A DNA stretch of 64,000 nucleotides, taken from Paenibacillus sp. MAEPY2. Lineage in GTDB: Bacteria > Bacillota > Bacilli > Paenibacillales > Paenibacillaceae. The stretch covers positions 62,001 to 126,000 of the forward strand of contig NZ_AWUK01000004.1 of assembly GCF_000499205.1 (NCBI RefSeq), read 5' to 3'. Positions 44,264 through 53,884 of the stretch are shown here, in pieces. The notes under the pieces are model-generated. The model ran no database searches, had not been told where the DNA came from, and saw only the letters and a program-made list of their open reading frames with translations. How positions within the stretch are numbered: the first letter of the stretch is position 1; each line of letters opens with the position of its first letter. Position numbers and translations under genes: made by a program.

Positions 44264-47200
44264 GATGTTTCCCCTCCCTTGCCCTGAGACAGCATGTCCC
44301 ATATTTGCTGTTTGCCCGGTTTGGACAACAGATTATATTCATTACCTTCGATATTTTCATCAAATTGACAGACCGGTTTATACGGACAGAAGGTGCATGC
44401 AACCTCCTGCTGGATACGGTAAGGCTCAATCGCCACATCCCCTTCCGTTATTCGGGTACCGATCTCACGGATATTACTGCGAACTGAAGCAAGCAAAGTA
44501 TCCCATTGCTCCGGTGTAGCTACAGCCGCACTGCTATAAAAGCTGCCATCCGCCTTAAGCGCAACCGGAATAATGGCTGAATAGCCTTTGTCCAGGGTAT
44601 TGTCCATTTGAGCGATCGCATCCCGGTCCGCCAGGAGCAGGCCTTTCATTTTGAATCGTTTCAGCAGTTCTTGTCCTGCCTGCTCAGACGTCATGCCGTT
44701 CGCGGATTGAAGCAACGGATTATGCACATGAAAATAGAGTGTTCCTCCAGGCATCGCCGATTCTCCAAGCCATTCCTCGGCAGCACTAAGCAGCACCTCC
44801 AGATACGTGAGCATCTGTAATGACAGGCCATAATACACCTCATGCAGTTTGAGATCGGTCTGGCTCGATTTGTAATCAATGACTCGCAGCAGCAGGCCGT
44901 TCTCTCCTTCAGCCACATCCACACGGTCGATACGACCCACAATCTCCATCACACAGCCATTTTCCAATTCAAAACGCAGTGGCGGCAAGGGTTTACCTGG
45001 TCCAAAATCAAGCTCCAAGCCAATCGGCTCAAAGCTTCCCCGTCTGGACTGTTCACCCAGAATAACCGACGCCCGGCTAACGATGTCCTTCAGCTTGCGG
45101 AAGATGTAACCATACCGCTTTGTGCTGAGCAAAATCTCTCCCTGCAGCTGTGGTGCAATCTGCTCCACGGTGTGCTCCGCTTCATTCCGGCATTCCTCCG
45201 GAGACAGACTCCCCCAGCTGCGATTTTGCTCACGCAAACGTATTGCAAGCTGACTCAAGGCAGCATGGAACAGTTGTCCAATGTCGGGAGCTTGTAAGCG
45301 ATACAGTTGGCGCTCTTTCAGCCGCAGTCCATGGGAGGCAAAATGGGAGAACGCACACGCCACAAAACGCTCCATTCGCGAGACACTGGTCCTTACCTCT
45401 GTGCCATATAATCTACGGCTGGTAGCGGTACGCAGAGGTAACGCCCGATTGCGATAAAAGACCGATCCAAGCAATTGCTCCAGCTGAGGCCTGCTCGTCT
45501 CCCGAGAGACATGCCAGTTATAGATCGCCCACCACATTTCAGGAATATCTTCTCCACGACGCCATCTGCGCAATTGTCCGATGAGATAGGAAAGGCTCTG
45601 ATCAGGATGAACAACGTAAGACCAGTGTACCTCTTCCGTATCCGTGACCGGCGGCTGGGCAAGTAATGGCTGCTCATGCAGACCGAACATCTTCCGCACA
45701 TGTCGTACAATTTCCGAGGGCAATAGTGTTTTGCCTTCATCATCTGCGACGGGATGACTGAGCCACAACTGCTTGCTCGCCGCTGTCAGGGCGGTGTATA
45801 TCAAAAAGCGTTCGTCCAGCATTTGTCTTGTTGCCCCTGGCCCAAGCCCCATACCTCTCTCCGTCAAGAGCAGTCGTTCCTGCTCGGTTAATACACCATC
45901 ATCCTGAGGCACGGCAGGCAGCTCCCCATCTACCGCACCCAGAATAAATACGTACTTGATATCCTGAAGACGTGTACGATCCATCGATCCAACCAACACC
46001 TGATCGAGCGCTGGAGGAACGAGTCCCAGCTTCAGTTCGGTTAACCCGGTCTCCATAAGCCCGGCAAACAGATCGATATCCAGCCGTTCCGCCCCCATCA
46101 TATCGACCATCTGATCTAACAGATCAAGGACGGCACCCCACATTTGACGATGCTCTCTCGATCGTTCCGGATCACCCTGGACCTTGGCTTCAGCAGACAT
46201 ATGATCCAGCTTCCAGGGAATCTCGGCATCCTCCAGCAATCGATAAAGCGCCGCACATTGGTCTTTGGCTGTCTTTGCCTTGCTCATTCGTTTCTCAAAA
46301 GCACCCAGTGGATCAACAATCACTGTTCGACATTTTTCCATTAAGGACAGCATCTGCTCCCGTCCCCGACTGCGGACATCCTGATCATTGTCTTCCAGAG
46401 AAAGACTGGGTACGTACTTCCATGGCTTTCCATCCGTCCAGCGGTATCCGTGAATTCCGCAAGCCAGTATATAATTTTCGAGCTGATCCATATCTTCACG
46501 TGTGATGGATCCGTCTTGTGGAAGCAGCAGATCCGTTTTGACACAGCGAAATACATCCTCATAACGCCAGCGGCGGCGAACGATATCCAGTGCCGAACGA
46601 ATAAATTCAGATAATGGATGATGTAGTTCATTTCTTCTCCGATCCAGAAAGACAGGCACGCCATAGTCCCTAAATAGGGGCTCAGCAATGTCCGCATATG
46701 TATCCAGCTGACGAACGAGCACTGCCATATCACGGTAACGCGCACCTTCATCTTGAGCCAGACGACGCATCTCACGGAGTGCCCCTTCCATCTCAGCCCG
46801 ACGGTTCTCAGCTGTGTAAAGTCGGATACCTGCATCGCGACCTTCACTCATCCAGCGAACCCTGCGATCAAAACCAGCCTCCAAATGAGCCAGTCCAGGA
46901 CTGCCTTCATATCTAGGCAAAATTTCCGGTTGAAGCACGGTCGTCTCACTAAGGACCCCCAAATCCTCTGCCATGCCTTTGAGGCGCGTGTAAGCACTCG
47001 CTGTAGGATGGAACAGCTCCAATTCTCCTGGAAGTGCACCGTGGTCGTAAGCACGATCCAACGTCAATGCAATTGTGACGGAAGAAGCTTGCAGCATTAA
47101 TCTTCCAATAACACTCATTTCCTGCGGGGTAAATCCTTGAAATCCATCAATCCAGATCTGTGCATCTTGCAGTAACGCGCTTTCCGTCAACCGCTCTGTC

Positions 47201-47766
47201 AGTTCAGTCAACGTGTCTTCATCATCGATATATAGTTCAGTCAATTCCTTTTCATAGTCACGATATATAAGAAGCAAGTCATGCAGCTTGTCTCCCAAAA
47301 TCGGTGCAGAAGAGGAGGAAGTATTCCATGCGGAAAGCCCTTCTTCAAGCGAAGTGGGGTCAAGTTCATAACGTTTAAACTCACTGTATAAGTCATTCAG
47401 TTCTCCTATAAATCCCAGCTGGCTGCCCGATGCTCCAAACAGCTTCAATTCTTCTTTACGGCGCTGGAGCACTTTATAGAGCAGCATTTTTTTCCCTTCA
47501 GCGCCAATGGGAATACGTGCAGAACCACCTGTCTCCTGCATTACCCGGTAGGCCAATCGGCGAAAACCAAGCACTTCAGCACGCATGGTACCTTTAATAG
47601 CCCCTGAAGACACCAGTGACTGCTCGGTTCGAAACGAACTCTGTTCCGGAACCAGCAGAATCAGCGGTTTACCTTGTGGTTCCTTTTGAAGCAGGGATGT
47701 GATTTCCCGGGTAATCAGCGCGCTCTTACCGCTGCCTGCCCGGCCAATAACAAAGCGTACGGACAT
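44260..47766 (-). CDS. addB: ATP-dependent helicase/nuclease subunit AddB
   Basis: A 1168-residue AddB, the Chi-reading and second nuclease subunit. Walker A GRAGSGKSALI is at residues 8-18. The C-terminal nuclease has LLRVIDYKSSQTDL. The iron-sulfur ligands are seen as one cysteine in FVACAFSHF (about 805) and the group CTFCPYKPVC near the C-terminus. The ATG has GGAGG seven bases upstream. It is the first gene of the addB-addA-sbcD-sbcC operon. Confidence 0.95.
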   Translation of the reverse strand: MSVRFVIGRAGSGKSALITREITSLLQKEPQGKPLILLVPEQSSFRTEQSLVSSGAIKGTMRAEVLGFRRLAYRVMQETGGSARIPIGAEGKKMLLYKVLQRRKEELKLFGASGSQLGFIGELNDLYSEFKRYELDPTSLEEGLSAWNTSSSSAPILGDKLHDLLLIYRDYEKELTELYIDDEDTLTELTERLTESALLQDAQIWIDGFQGFTPQEMSVIGRLMLQASSVTIALTLDRAYDHGALPGELELFHPTASAYTRLKGMAEDLGVLSETTVLQPEILPRYEGSPGLAHLEAGFDRRVRWMSEGRDAGIRLYTAENRRAEMEGALREMRRLAQDEGARYRDMAVLVRQLDTYADIAEPLFRDYGVPVFLDRRRNELHHPLSEFIRSALDIVRRRWRYEDVFRCVKTDLLLPQDGSITREDMDQLENYILACGIHGYRWTDGKPWKYVPSLSLEDNDQDVRSRGREQMLSLMEKCRTVIVDPLGAFEKRMSKAKTAKDQCAALYRLLEDAEIPWKLDHMSAEAKVQGDPERSREHRQMWGAVLDLLDQMVDMMGAERLDIDLFAGLMETGLTELKLGLVPPALDQVLVGSMDRTRLQDIKYVFILGAVDGELPAVPQDDGVLTEQERLLLTERGMGLGPGATRQMLDERFLIYTALTAASKQLWLSHPVADDEGKTLLPSEIVRHVRKMFGLHEQPLLAQPPVTDTEEVHWSYVVHPDQSLSYLIGQLRRWRRGEDIPEMWWAIYNWHVSRETSRPQLEQLLGSVFYRNRALPLRTATSRRLYGTEVRTSVSRMERFVACAFSHFASHGLRLKERQLYRLQAPDIGQLFHAALSQLAIRLREQNRSWGSLSPEECRNEAEHTVEQIAPQLQGEILLSTKRYGYIFRKLKDIVSRASVILGEQSRRGSFEPIGLELDFGPGKPLPPLRFELENGCVMEIVGRIDRVDVAEGENGLLLRVIDYKSSQTDLKLHEVYYGLSLQMLTYLEVLLSAAEEWLGESAMPGGTLYFHVHNPLLQSANGMTSEQAGQELLKRFKMKGLLLADRDAIAQMDNTLDKGYSAIIPVALKADGSFYSSAAVATPEQWDTLLASVRSNIREIGTRITEGDVAIEPYRIQQEVACTFCPYKPVCQFDENIEGNEYNLLSKPGKQQIWDMLSQGKGGETS

Positions 47767-47885
47767 GTTTAATCCTCCAAATCATCACGAACAAGATTTT
47801 AATTCCCAGTATAACATATTTGACTTGGTTCGGAACATACGTTTGCCACTATCCGGCAATTCCGGAGATCATCTGTGCAGCATAG

Positions 47886-47925
47886 CAAAAAGCCCGCAGC
47901 TTATCCAAACTGTGGGCTTTTGCTT
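47886..47925 (-). terminator. Terminator after rlmI
   Basis: AAAAGCCCGCAG pairs with CTGTGGGCTTTT. On the minus strand TTTTTGC follows, just past the rlmI stop at 47960. Confidence 0.85.
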
Positions 47926-47959
47926 AAATGTATGTCCGATTTAGATTGAAATCGCTCAA

Positions 47960-49336
47960 TTAATTCTTTTTGCTGCGTACTTCGAAGATGGCAAATTTCA
48001 GATAGTGACCTTCGTCTACACCCAAAATTTGGGGATGATCCTTACCAGCTGCTTTCCAGTCGATCAGACGCAGCACTTTGCCTGCGTCTTCGGCTGCATC
48101 TGCGATTGTTTCCAGAAAGAGATCCGGACGCATATGGTAAGAACAGCTTGCCGTTACCAGATACCCGCCCTCATTCACCAGCTTCATTCCTTGCAGATTG
48201 ATGTCCTTATATCCACGGCATGCGCCTTTGACTGCTGATTTCGTTTTGGCAAACGCTGGCGGATCCAGGATGACCACATCAAAAGTTTTACCACCGGCTG
48301 CAAGCGCTTTGGAAGTATCCACTTTCCGTTCACCAGCACGAGCACGTACATTACGATCATCGAGTCCTTTGACCTGCTCACGCAAGTATTGGAATGCATC
48401 CGCAACGACAAATTCGACCCGGTCAGTGAAACCGTTCAGCTCTACGTTGGTTCGTGCACTTTCAATTGCATGCTCTGAGATATCAAGGCATGTTACTTTT
48501 TTAGCTCCATATTTGCAGGCGTTCAATGTGAAGCTGCCTGTGTGAGAGAAACATTCCAGCACAGTGGCTCCGTCCCAATAAGGGAACGTCACAACCTTGC
48601 CGCTTTTATTGACAGGAAGTAACTGCTGCGTACCATCCTGCTCGGTCTGTTGGAGCGTAATGCCACTCTTGTAACCCCAGCCCTTCATAAGCGGTTCAAT
48701 GGCTGCACGATTCTCGCGCTGGTCGAAGAAATACCCTGTTTTCTGACCCTCCACGATATCTACCTTAATGAGCAAGCCGTTTTCCGTTACCGTGACATGA
48801 CGCGGGCAATCCCCATACAGTGGCCCTTTCGTCTGCTCCAAGCCTTCCAGCTCCCGAATAGACACATCACTGCGTTCATAGATGCCTTCCGGCTGCATCA
48901 CTTCAATTAGAGCTTGTACAATCGCTTCGCGGCAACGGTCCATGCCGAGTGTGAGCAATTGAACAACAAGGATGCTACCAAAACGGTCAACGATTAGTCC
49001 TGGCAGAAAATCAGCTTCGCCATAAACGAGACGGTATGCCTCACCATCCTGGATAAAACGCTCCCGGTGGCGCAAGCAATCGCGGAAACGCGCTGCAAAA
49101 AACGCGGTATCCATTTGTTCAAACTCCAGAGGTTGATAGGCCACGACTCTAACTGTGATTTGAGATGAAGGATTATAGTATCCTGTCGCGAGATAGCGGC
49201 CTTGATGATTCAAAACATTGACCAGATCTCCCGGCTCGGGGTTTCCTTCAACAGAGGCGATTTCATTGTTATATATCCATGGATGTGCATGTTCAAGCCG
49301 CTTTTTGCGACTGCGTTCCAGTGTAACTGATGGCAA
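47960..49336 (-). CDS. rlmI: Class I SAM-dependent rRNA methyltransferase (RlmI/YccW family)
   Basis: A 458-residue RlmI-type enzyme expected to make 5-methylcytosine in 23S rRNA. The N-terminal PUA domain (VTLERSRKKRLEHAHPWIYNNEIASVEG) is followed by an RlmI-like domain and a Rossmann methyltransferase with VLECFSHTGSFTLNA and VILDPPAFAKTK. The start is TTG (49336), eight bases after GGAAGTG. A short insertion near residues 330-350 (VRARAGERKVDTSKALAAGG) is unusual. The exact target base is inferred. A repeat element ends 28 bases upstream. Confidence 0.85.
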   Translation of the reverse strand: MPSVTLERSRKKRLEHAHPWIYNNEIASVEGNPEPGDLVNVLNHQGRYLATGYYNPSSQITVRVVAYQPLEFEQMDTAFFAARFRDCLRHRERFIQDGEAYRLVYGEADFLPGLIVDRFGSILVVQLLTLGMDRCREAIVQALIEVMQPEGIYERSDVSIRELEGLEQTKGPLYGDCPRHVTVTENGLLIKVDIVEGQKTGYFFDQRENRAAIEPLMKGWGYKSGITLQQTEQDGTQQLLPVNKSGKVVTFPYWDGATVLECFSHTGSFTLNACKYGAKKVTCLDISEHAIESARTNVELNGFTDRVEFVVADAFQYLREQVKGLDDRNVRARAGERKVDTSKALAAGGKTFDVVILDPPAFAKTKSAVKGACRGYKDINLQGMKLVNEGGYLVTASCSYHMRPDLFLETIADAAEDAGKVLRLIDWKAAGKDHPQILGVDEGHYLKFAIFEVRSKKN

Positions 49337-49363
49337 GATAGATCCACTTCCTTTAATTTATTG

Positions 49364-49552
49364 TTCAAAAGATAGACTTGGTGCAAAGGAGACCGCTTCG
49401 GGGATGGATTGGACTTTCGATCGCTGTTGTCTCCAGATTTTTCTGATTCCCTTTCTCAAAAGGGAAAATCCGGAGACAAAGGCGAACGCTTCTCTTCTTC
49501 AGTTCCAATTCCATCTCCTCCGCTCCATTGCAGAATCTCCGTATCTTTCGAA
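49364..49552 (-). repeat. Self-complementary intergenic element, copy B
   Basis: About 189 bp upstream of rlmI. Its ends TTCAAAAGATA (49364-49374) and TATCTTTCGAA (49542-49552) are complementary at 10 of 11 positions. Inward, GGATGGATTGGACT pairs with AGTTCCAATTCCATC. The core hairpin is TTGTCTCC/GGAGACAA instead of TTATCCCC/GGGGATAA seen in copy C, so both arms changed together. Confidence 0.78.
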
Positions 49553-49562
49553 TAGGAGCACG

Positions 49563-49886
49563 GTAATTTCGGTGATCGCTTCGGGGATGGTTCGGAGACT
49601 TTCGATCGCTGTTGCATTGTACAGATGAATCTCAAATTTCACACTTACCACTACGATGACAGAACAACCTTCCGATCGCTGTTATCCCCAGATTTTTTTG
49701 ACTCCTTTTCTCCAAAGGGAAAATCCGGGGATAAAGGCGAGCGCTTCGCTTCTTCAGGTTTTTTCTGTCCTCTTCGTTATCGTGTGAATCTTTAATTCAA
49801 CCCCTATTACAGCGAACGCTTCGCTTCTACAGCTCCAATTCCATCCCCTCCGCTCCGTTGCAAAATCTCCGTATCTTTCGAATAGG
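49563..49886. repeat. Element copy D/E, split by copy C
   Basis: The left part (49563-49617, with CGATCGCTGTTG) matches the left half of copy B. The right part (49812-49886, GCGAACGCTTCGC to CTTTCGAATAGG) matches the right half of copy B. The two halves are separated exactly by copy C, and the central hairpin is missing. It therefore reads as an older copy interrupted by a younger one. Confidence 0.65.
49618..49811. repeat. Self-complementary intergenic element, copy C (nested)
   Basis: About 194 bp, bounded by TGTA and TACA. Arms: TTCACAC with GTGTGAA, GACAGAACAACCT with AGGTTTTTTCTGTC, and the core hairpin TTATCCCC/GGGGATAA, plus the GCGA/TCGC small hairpin. It lies inside copy D/E. The rest of the 692-base gap between rlmI and the plus-strand gene at 50029 holds only copies B and D/E and about 140 bases without a clear feature. 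Confidence 0.75.
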
Positions 49887-50028
49887 GGGGGTAATTTGGG
49901 CGACCCTTAAGATAACTTATCGGTCTTTCAAATGCTATTGTCTCCAGAATTCCGTTAGCCTGTCATGGTTGTCCTTGCTTTCTCATAGGATGAGATAAGG
50001 ACATGCACGGAAGGAATGATGTTAACTC

Positions 50029-51030
50029 ATGTTCAGAGATGTTGTGCTGCCCCTATTATATGGGCTTCTTATCTTTTTTGGTGGGATGAAGCTGATGGAA
50101 ACAGCCTTGCAACGGATGGCCGGGCCAATGCTGGCTGGTTTGCTGGGCCGGGCCACCTCTGCACCCTGGAAAGGCATGGCTTTCAGTGCAGGCGCTACGG
50201 CCCTGCTGCAAAGCAGTACGGCTGTCACGGTGCTAACCATTGGACTGGCAAACGCCAGATTGATTACCTATGGACGCACACTTGGCATTATTCTTGGCAC
50301 GAACATCGGGACGTGCCTGACCACCGAGCTGGTCGGACTGCAGATCGGACGAGTCTCCCTGCCTCTGCTTGCCCTGTCCCTGACGGGCTGGGCCGTCTTT
50401 GTTGTGCTTGGTGAACGAAATCAGTTGGCTCCTGAGCGCACACGCCGGACGCTGTTTACCATGCAATACAGCTTTCTTGCGTCCGCCGGATTTGCCCTCG
50501 TCATGACAGGCATTCAAGTGATGCAATCCATTGCCGTACCGCTGCGGAGTATGGGCGTATTCCAGTGGTTCCTGGACCGCTCAGCCGACAGCTTGTGGTG
50601 GGGCTTTCTGGCAGGTGCCTGTCTGACGGCGCTCATTCATAGCAGCGCAGCCGTTATCAGCATGGCCATTACGCTTGCAGCCACAGGAGTACTGCCTGTG
50701 GAGATCGGCATTGCCATTGTGATCGGGTCGAACGTGGGGACCTGTATCACCGCCGTGATTGCTGCCGCTGGCGGAGCATCCGCAGGCAAATTTGTCGCAG
50801 CCTCCCATGTTGTATTAAACATAGCGGGGGCGCTGCTGTTTATGCCGCTGATCGGCCAGCTGCATGCAGCTTCGGCCTGGCTGTCAGCGGATAACGGGGC
50901 ACAGATTGCGCATGCCCAGACCCTTTTTAACGTCACCAGTTCACTGCTTGCCTTGCCGTTCTGTTACTTGCCGATTTGGCACAAAAAACCACCGGTCTCC
51001 ACCCCAGTGGCGAAGTCACCCGTGGCCTGA
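50029..51030 (+). CDS. Na/Pi cotransporter family protein (YqeW-like)
   Basis: A 333-residue membrane protein with about eight helices made of two inverted Na/Pi cotransporter (PF02690) halves. Each half has the glutamine/serine motif: GATALLQSSTAVTVLTIGLA and ALIHSSAAVISMAITLA, each followed by a GTNIGTC or GSNVGTC motif. It lacks the C-terminal PhoU domain of many homologues. It is probably a sodium-coupled phosphate carrier. The ribosome site (GGAAGGA) is somewhat far from the ATG. It is isolated on the plus strand after the repeat cluster. Confidence 0.85.
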   Translation: MFRDVVLPLLYGLLIFFGGMKLMETALQRMAGPMLAGLLGRATSAPWKGMAFSAGATALLQSSTAVTVLTIGLANARLITYGRTLGIILGTNIGTCLTTELVGLQIGRVSLPLLALSLTGWAVFVVLGERNQLAPERTRRTLFTMQYSFLASAGFALVMTGIQVMQSIAVPLRSMGVFQWFLDRSADSLWWGFLAGACLTALIHSSAAVISMAITLAATGVLPVEIGIAIVIGSNVGTCITAVIAAAGGASAGKFVAASHVVLNIAGALLFMPLIGQLHAASAWLSADNGAQIAHAQTLFNVTSSLLALPFCYLPIWHKKPPVSTPVAKSPVA

Positions 51031-51086
51031 TGTTTAGAACTCTCTCGACAATCAGCAGCGATACATCATCACTCAAAAGAAAACCG

Positions 51087-51521
51087 CTATACGGTAATGC
51101 CTAATTTGTTCAGCGCCACACGTAAAATGTCATCGTTATTATCATATCCACTATGCTGCTGTCTGGACCAAGCTTCTTCCGGAGTGTACCAATCCACACC
51201 TTTGATTTCTTCAATCTGAGGCTGCAGATCGCCGCTTTCCGCTTCAACGAGATAATAATGAACTTCCTTGTCCACTGGACCAAACTCAGCATGCTGATAC
51301 GTATAGGCGATGATATCGACGGGTTCTATAATGCGGCCGACCATGCCCGTCTCTTCCAGAATCTCACGAAGCGCGGTCTGTTCCACCGTTTCTCCGTCTT
51401 CCATCTTGCCCTTGGCGAGAGTTGTTTTGCCATAGCGATCTACAATCAGTTGAATTTGAAGCTTTCCGTCTTCTCCCGTGCGGTAGACGACTCCGCCTGC
51501 CGAAATTTCTTTTCTGTTCAT
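51087..51521 (-). CDS. NUDIX hydrolase
   Basis: A 144-residue NUDIX protein. The Nudix box is GKMEDGETVEQTALREILEETGM, matching GX5EX7REUXEEXGU. The start is the ATG of MNRKEISAGGVVYR with GGGGAG six bases upstream; the ATG five codons earlier overlaps that site. Substrate is unknown; AP4A- or (d)NTP-type pyrophosphatase is common for this size. It is followed at the 3' side by the convergent YqeW-like gene. Confidence 0.88.
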   Translation of the reverse strand: MNRKEISAGGVVYRTGEDGKLQIQLIVDRYGKTTLAKGKMEDGETVEQTALREILEETGMVGRIIEPVDIIAYTYQHAEFGPVDKEVHYYLVEAESGDLQPQIEEIKGVDWYTPEEAWSRQQHSGYDNNDDILRVALNKLGITV

Positions 51522-51632
51522 GTTGCTCTCCCCCATTACGGAATTGTCTTCATCTTTTTTTGGAAAAAGAAGGACCTCATCTCCACGGGTACGCTCCCCA
51601 AGGAAATGAAATCCTTGTTTCTGACGCCTCGA

Positions 51633-52979
51633 TTACATCGCTGCGGACTTGAGATTTTCCTCCAACACACGAACCAGCGTAGCCTGGCTTTCATTCACAC
51701 CCGCCTCGGTCACTTTGACACGGCACACTTTGCCAACCATATCCATGGAACCATCAAAGACCAGCTGAATGTAGTTGTCACTGTAGCCATGCAGTTTACC
51801 ACTGCCCTCACGGCCCTTGGCTTCACCTTCAGGAATGACATCCAGTACCTGCCCCACAAACTGCTTGGCGTATGCCAGTTGCATTTGCTCAGACAGATCA
51901 ATCAGTTCATGCACACGTGCGTTTTTGACTTCCTCATCCACCTGATCCTCCATACGTGCTGCTGGCGTTCCAGTTCGCTTGGAATATGGAAATACGTGCA
52001 TTTCGGAAAAACCGATTTTCTTCATCAGGTTATAGCCGTTACGGAACATCTCATCCGTTTCACCCGGGAACCCAACAATAACGTCAGTTGTAATCGCTAC
52101 ATCCGGCATCGCTTCCCGAATACGAAGCATTTTATTGTAAAACTCTTCGGTCGTATATTTACGGCGCATGCGTTTCAGTACAGTATCATCGCCCGCTTGC
52201 AGCGGAATGTGGAAGTGACGTACAAGTTTGTCTGAACGTTTGATCACATCCAACATCCGATCGTCAATCTGGCTCGCTTCAATCGAGCTGATCCGAATAC
52301 GCTCCAGGCCTTCTACTTTATCCAAGTCCCATAACAAATCCGTCAGATCATAGTTCTCCATGTCATCGCCGTATCCACCGGTATGAATGCCTGTCAGGAC
52401 AATTTCCTTGTATCCGGCGTGCACGAGCTGATGAGCCTGTTGGATAATGCTGTTTGCTTCCCGGCTACGGGACAGTCCACGCGACCACGGAATAATGCAG
52501 AATGTACAGAAGTTATTGCAGCCATCCTGAATTTTCAGGAAAGCACGGGTACGATCAGCAAAATCCGGTACATCCATCTCTTCAAATACCCGCGTTTTCA
52601 TAATGTTACGGACCGCGTTGACAGGCTGACGTGATTCCTGAATTTCTTTGACATATGGCAAGATTTTGTCCCGATCCTGTGTACCGATGACAAGATCCAC
52701 CCCAGGGATGTCCAGAATTTCTGCCGGAGAAGTTTGCGCATAACAGCCTGTAACGGCTACAATCGCATCCGGGTTGCGCCGAATGGCACGACGGATAATC
52801 TGGCGGCTCTTTTTGTCGCCGGTATTGGTTACTGTACAAGTATTAATCAAGTATACATCCGCTGTCTGTTCGTCAAAGTCTACCTGATCGTATCCTTCGT
52901 TTTTGAACAATTGCCAAATCGCCTCTGTATCGTAAAAATTAACTTTGCAGCCTAAGGTGTAAAACGCCACGGATGGCAT
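51633..52979 (-). CDS. mtaB: tRNA t6A37 methylthiotransferase MtaB
   Basis: A 448-residue radical-SAM enzyme that adds a methylthio group to t6A37 of tRNA. Three N-terminal cysteines for one Fe-S cluster are in LGCKVN, NTCTVTN and VTGCYAQ. The radical-SAM cluster is CNNFCTFCIIPWSRG (about 150-165). A TRAM RNA-binding domain closes the chain. It follows rsmE with two bases between them, the yqeU-yqeV order of B. subtilis. Confidence 0.95.
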   Translation of the reverse strand: MPSVAFYTLGCKVNFYDTEAIWQLFKNEGYDQVDFDEQTADVYLINTCTVTNTGDKKSRQIIRRAIRRNPDAIVAVTGCYAQTSPAEILDIPGVDLVIGTQDRDKILPYVKEIQESRQPVNAVRNIMKTRVFEEMDVPDFADRTRAFLKIQDGCNNFCTFCIIPWSRGLSRSREANSIIQQAHQLVHAGYKEIVLTGIHTGGYGDDMENYDLTDLLWDLDKVEGLERIRISSIEASQIDDRMLDVIKRSDKLVRHFHIPLQAGDDTVLKRMRRKYTTEEFYNKMLRIREAMPDVAITTDVIVGFPGETDEMFRNGYNLMKKIGFSEMHVFPYSKRTGTPAARMEDQVDEEVKNARVHELIDLSEQMQLAYAKQFVGQVLDVIPEGEAKGREGSGKLHGYSDNYIQLVFDGSMDMVGKVCRVKVTEAGVNESQATLVRVLEENLKSAAM

Positions 52980-52981
52980 AA

Positions 52982-53746
52982 TTACATTCCCCCCATTTCT
53001 CCGGATTCATATAAGACACAAGTTAGCGCCGCCATTCCGGCCGTCTCGGCCCGCAAGATGCGTTTGCCCAGTCCAACGGATACAGCACCCGCCTGATCGG
53101 CTTCCATCGTTTCTTTCTCGGAAAATCCGCCCTCAGGTCCAACAACGATCAACACTTCAGCGCTCGCACCAGGTGCAAGCTGCTCTACAAACGGCTTCAA
53201 TGCGTCTCTTAACTGCTTGCCGTTTTCCTTTTCATAACAATAACATACCAGACTGTAGCCCTCAAAAGAAGATAGCAGCCCTTTCCAGGAAAGTGGCTGC
53301 TCGACGGATGGAATGCGGTTCCGATGGCTTTGTTCAGCGGCTTCCTTGGCGATTTTCCGCCACCGCTCCAACCGTTTGCCTTCTTTCTTGGCATCATATT
53401 GCACAATCGTACGCTCAGACAGGAAAGGAACAAAGGAAACTGCTCCGATCTCTGTACATCTTTGAATGACCGTCTCCATCTTATCGCCTTTGGGCAAGCT
53501 TTGAGCCACGGTTACACGTATACGTGCTTCATGGTCCATTTCGAGCGGTTCCACAATATTCGCTGTTACTTGCTGGGCCTCGATGCTTTCAATCTCCACC
53601 AAAGCTTCTTTGGAGTTTCCGTCACTGACAATCAGTTTGTCTCCAGGTTTACCACGCATCACTTTGCCGATATGGCGCGCATCATCACCCGTGATGACCA
53701 CGGAATGTTCATTAAACTGTTCTGCAGATACAAAATAACGCTGCAT
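52982..53746 (-). CDS. rsmE: 16S rRNA (uracil1498-N3)-methyltransferase RsmE
   Basis: A 254-residue SPOUT methyltransferase that makes m3U1498 in the 30S decoding centre. It has an N-terminal PUA-like domain (MQRYFVSAEQF, DDARHIGKVMRGKPGDKL) and a C-terminal knot with IVVGPEGGFSEKE and VSVGLGKRILRAETAG. The start is the ATG at 53746 with GGTGG nine bases upstream; the frame continues 30 codons without similarity. It lies directly upstream of mtaB. Confidence 0.94.
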   Translation of the reverse strand: MQRYFVSAEQFNEHSVVITGDDARHIGKVMRGKPGDKLIVSDGNSKEALVEIESIEAQQVTANIVEPLEMDHEARIRVTVAQSLPKGDKMETVIQRCTEIGAVSFVPFLSERTIVQYDAKKEGKRLERWRKIAKEAAEQSHRNRIPSVEQPLSWKGLLSSFEGYSLVCYCYEKENGKQLRDALKPFVEQLAPGASAEVLIVVGPEGGFSEKETMEADQAGAVSVGLGKRILRAETAGMAALTCVLYESGEMGGM

Positions 53747-53884
53747 AAGTCTGTCCACCCATTCTATCCTGTTATGACTGGAATTCACCCCGCCTAAAGG
53801 CAGGCGTGAATCCAATCGCCACAGATGATCATACAACTTTTATGTGCTTCTGACCAGTATTTCAGTCCTATACACTATACGTTT

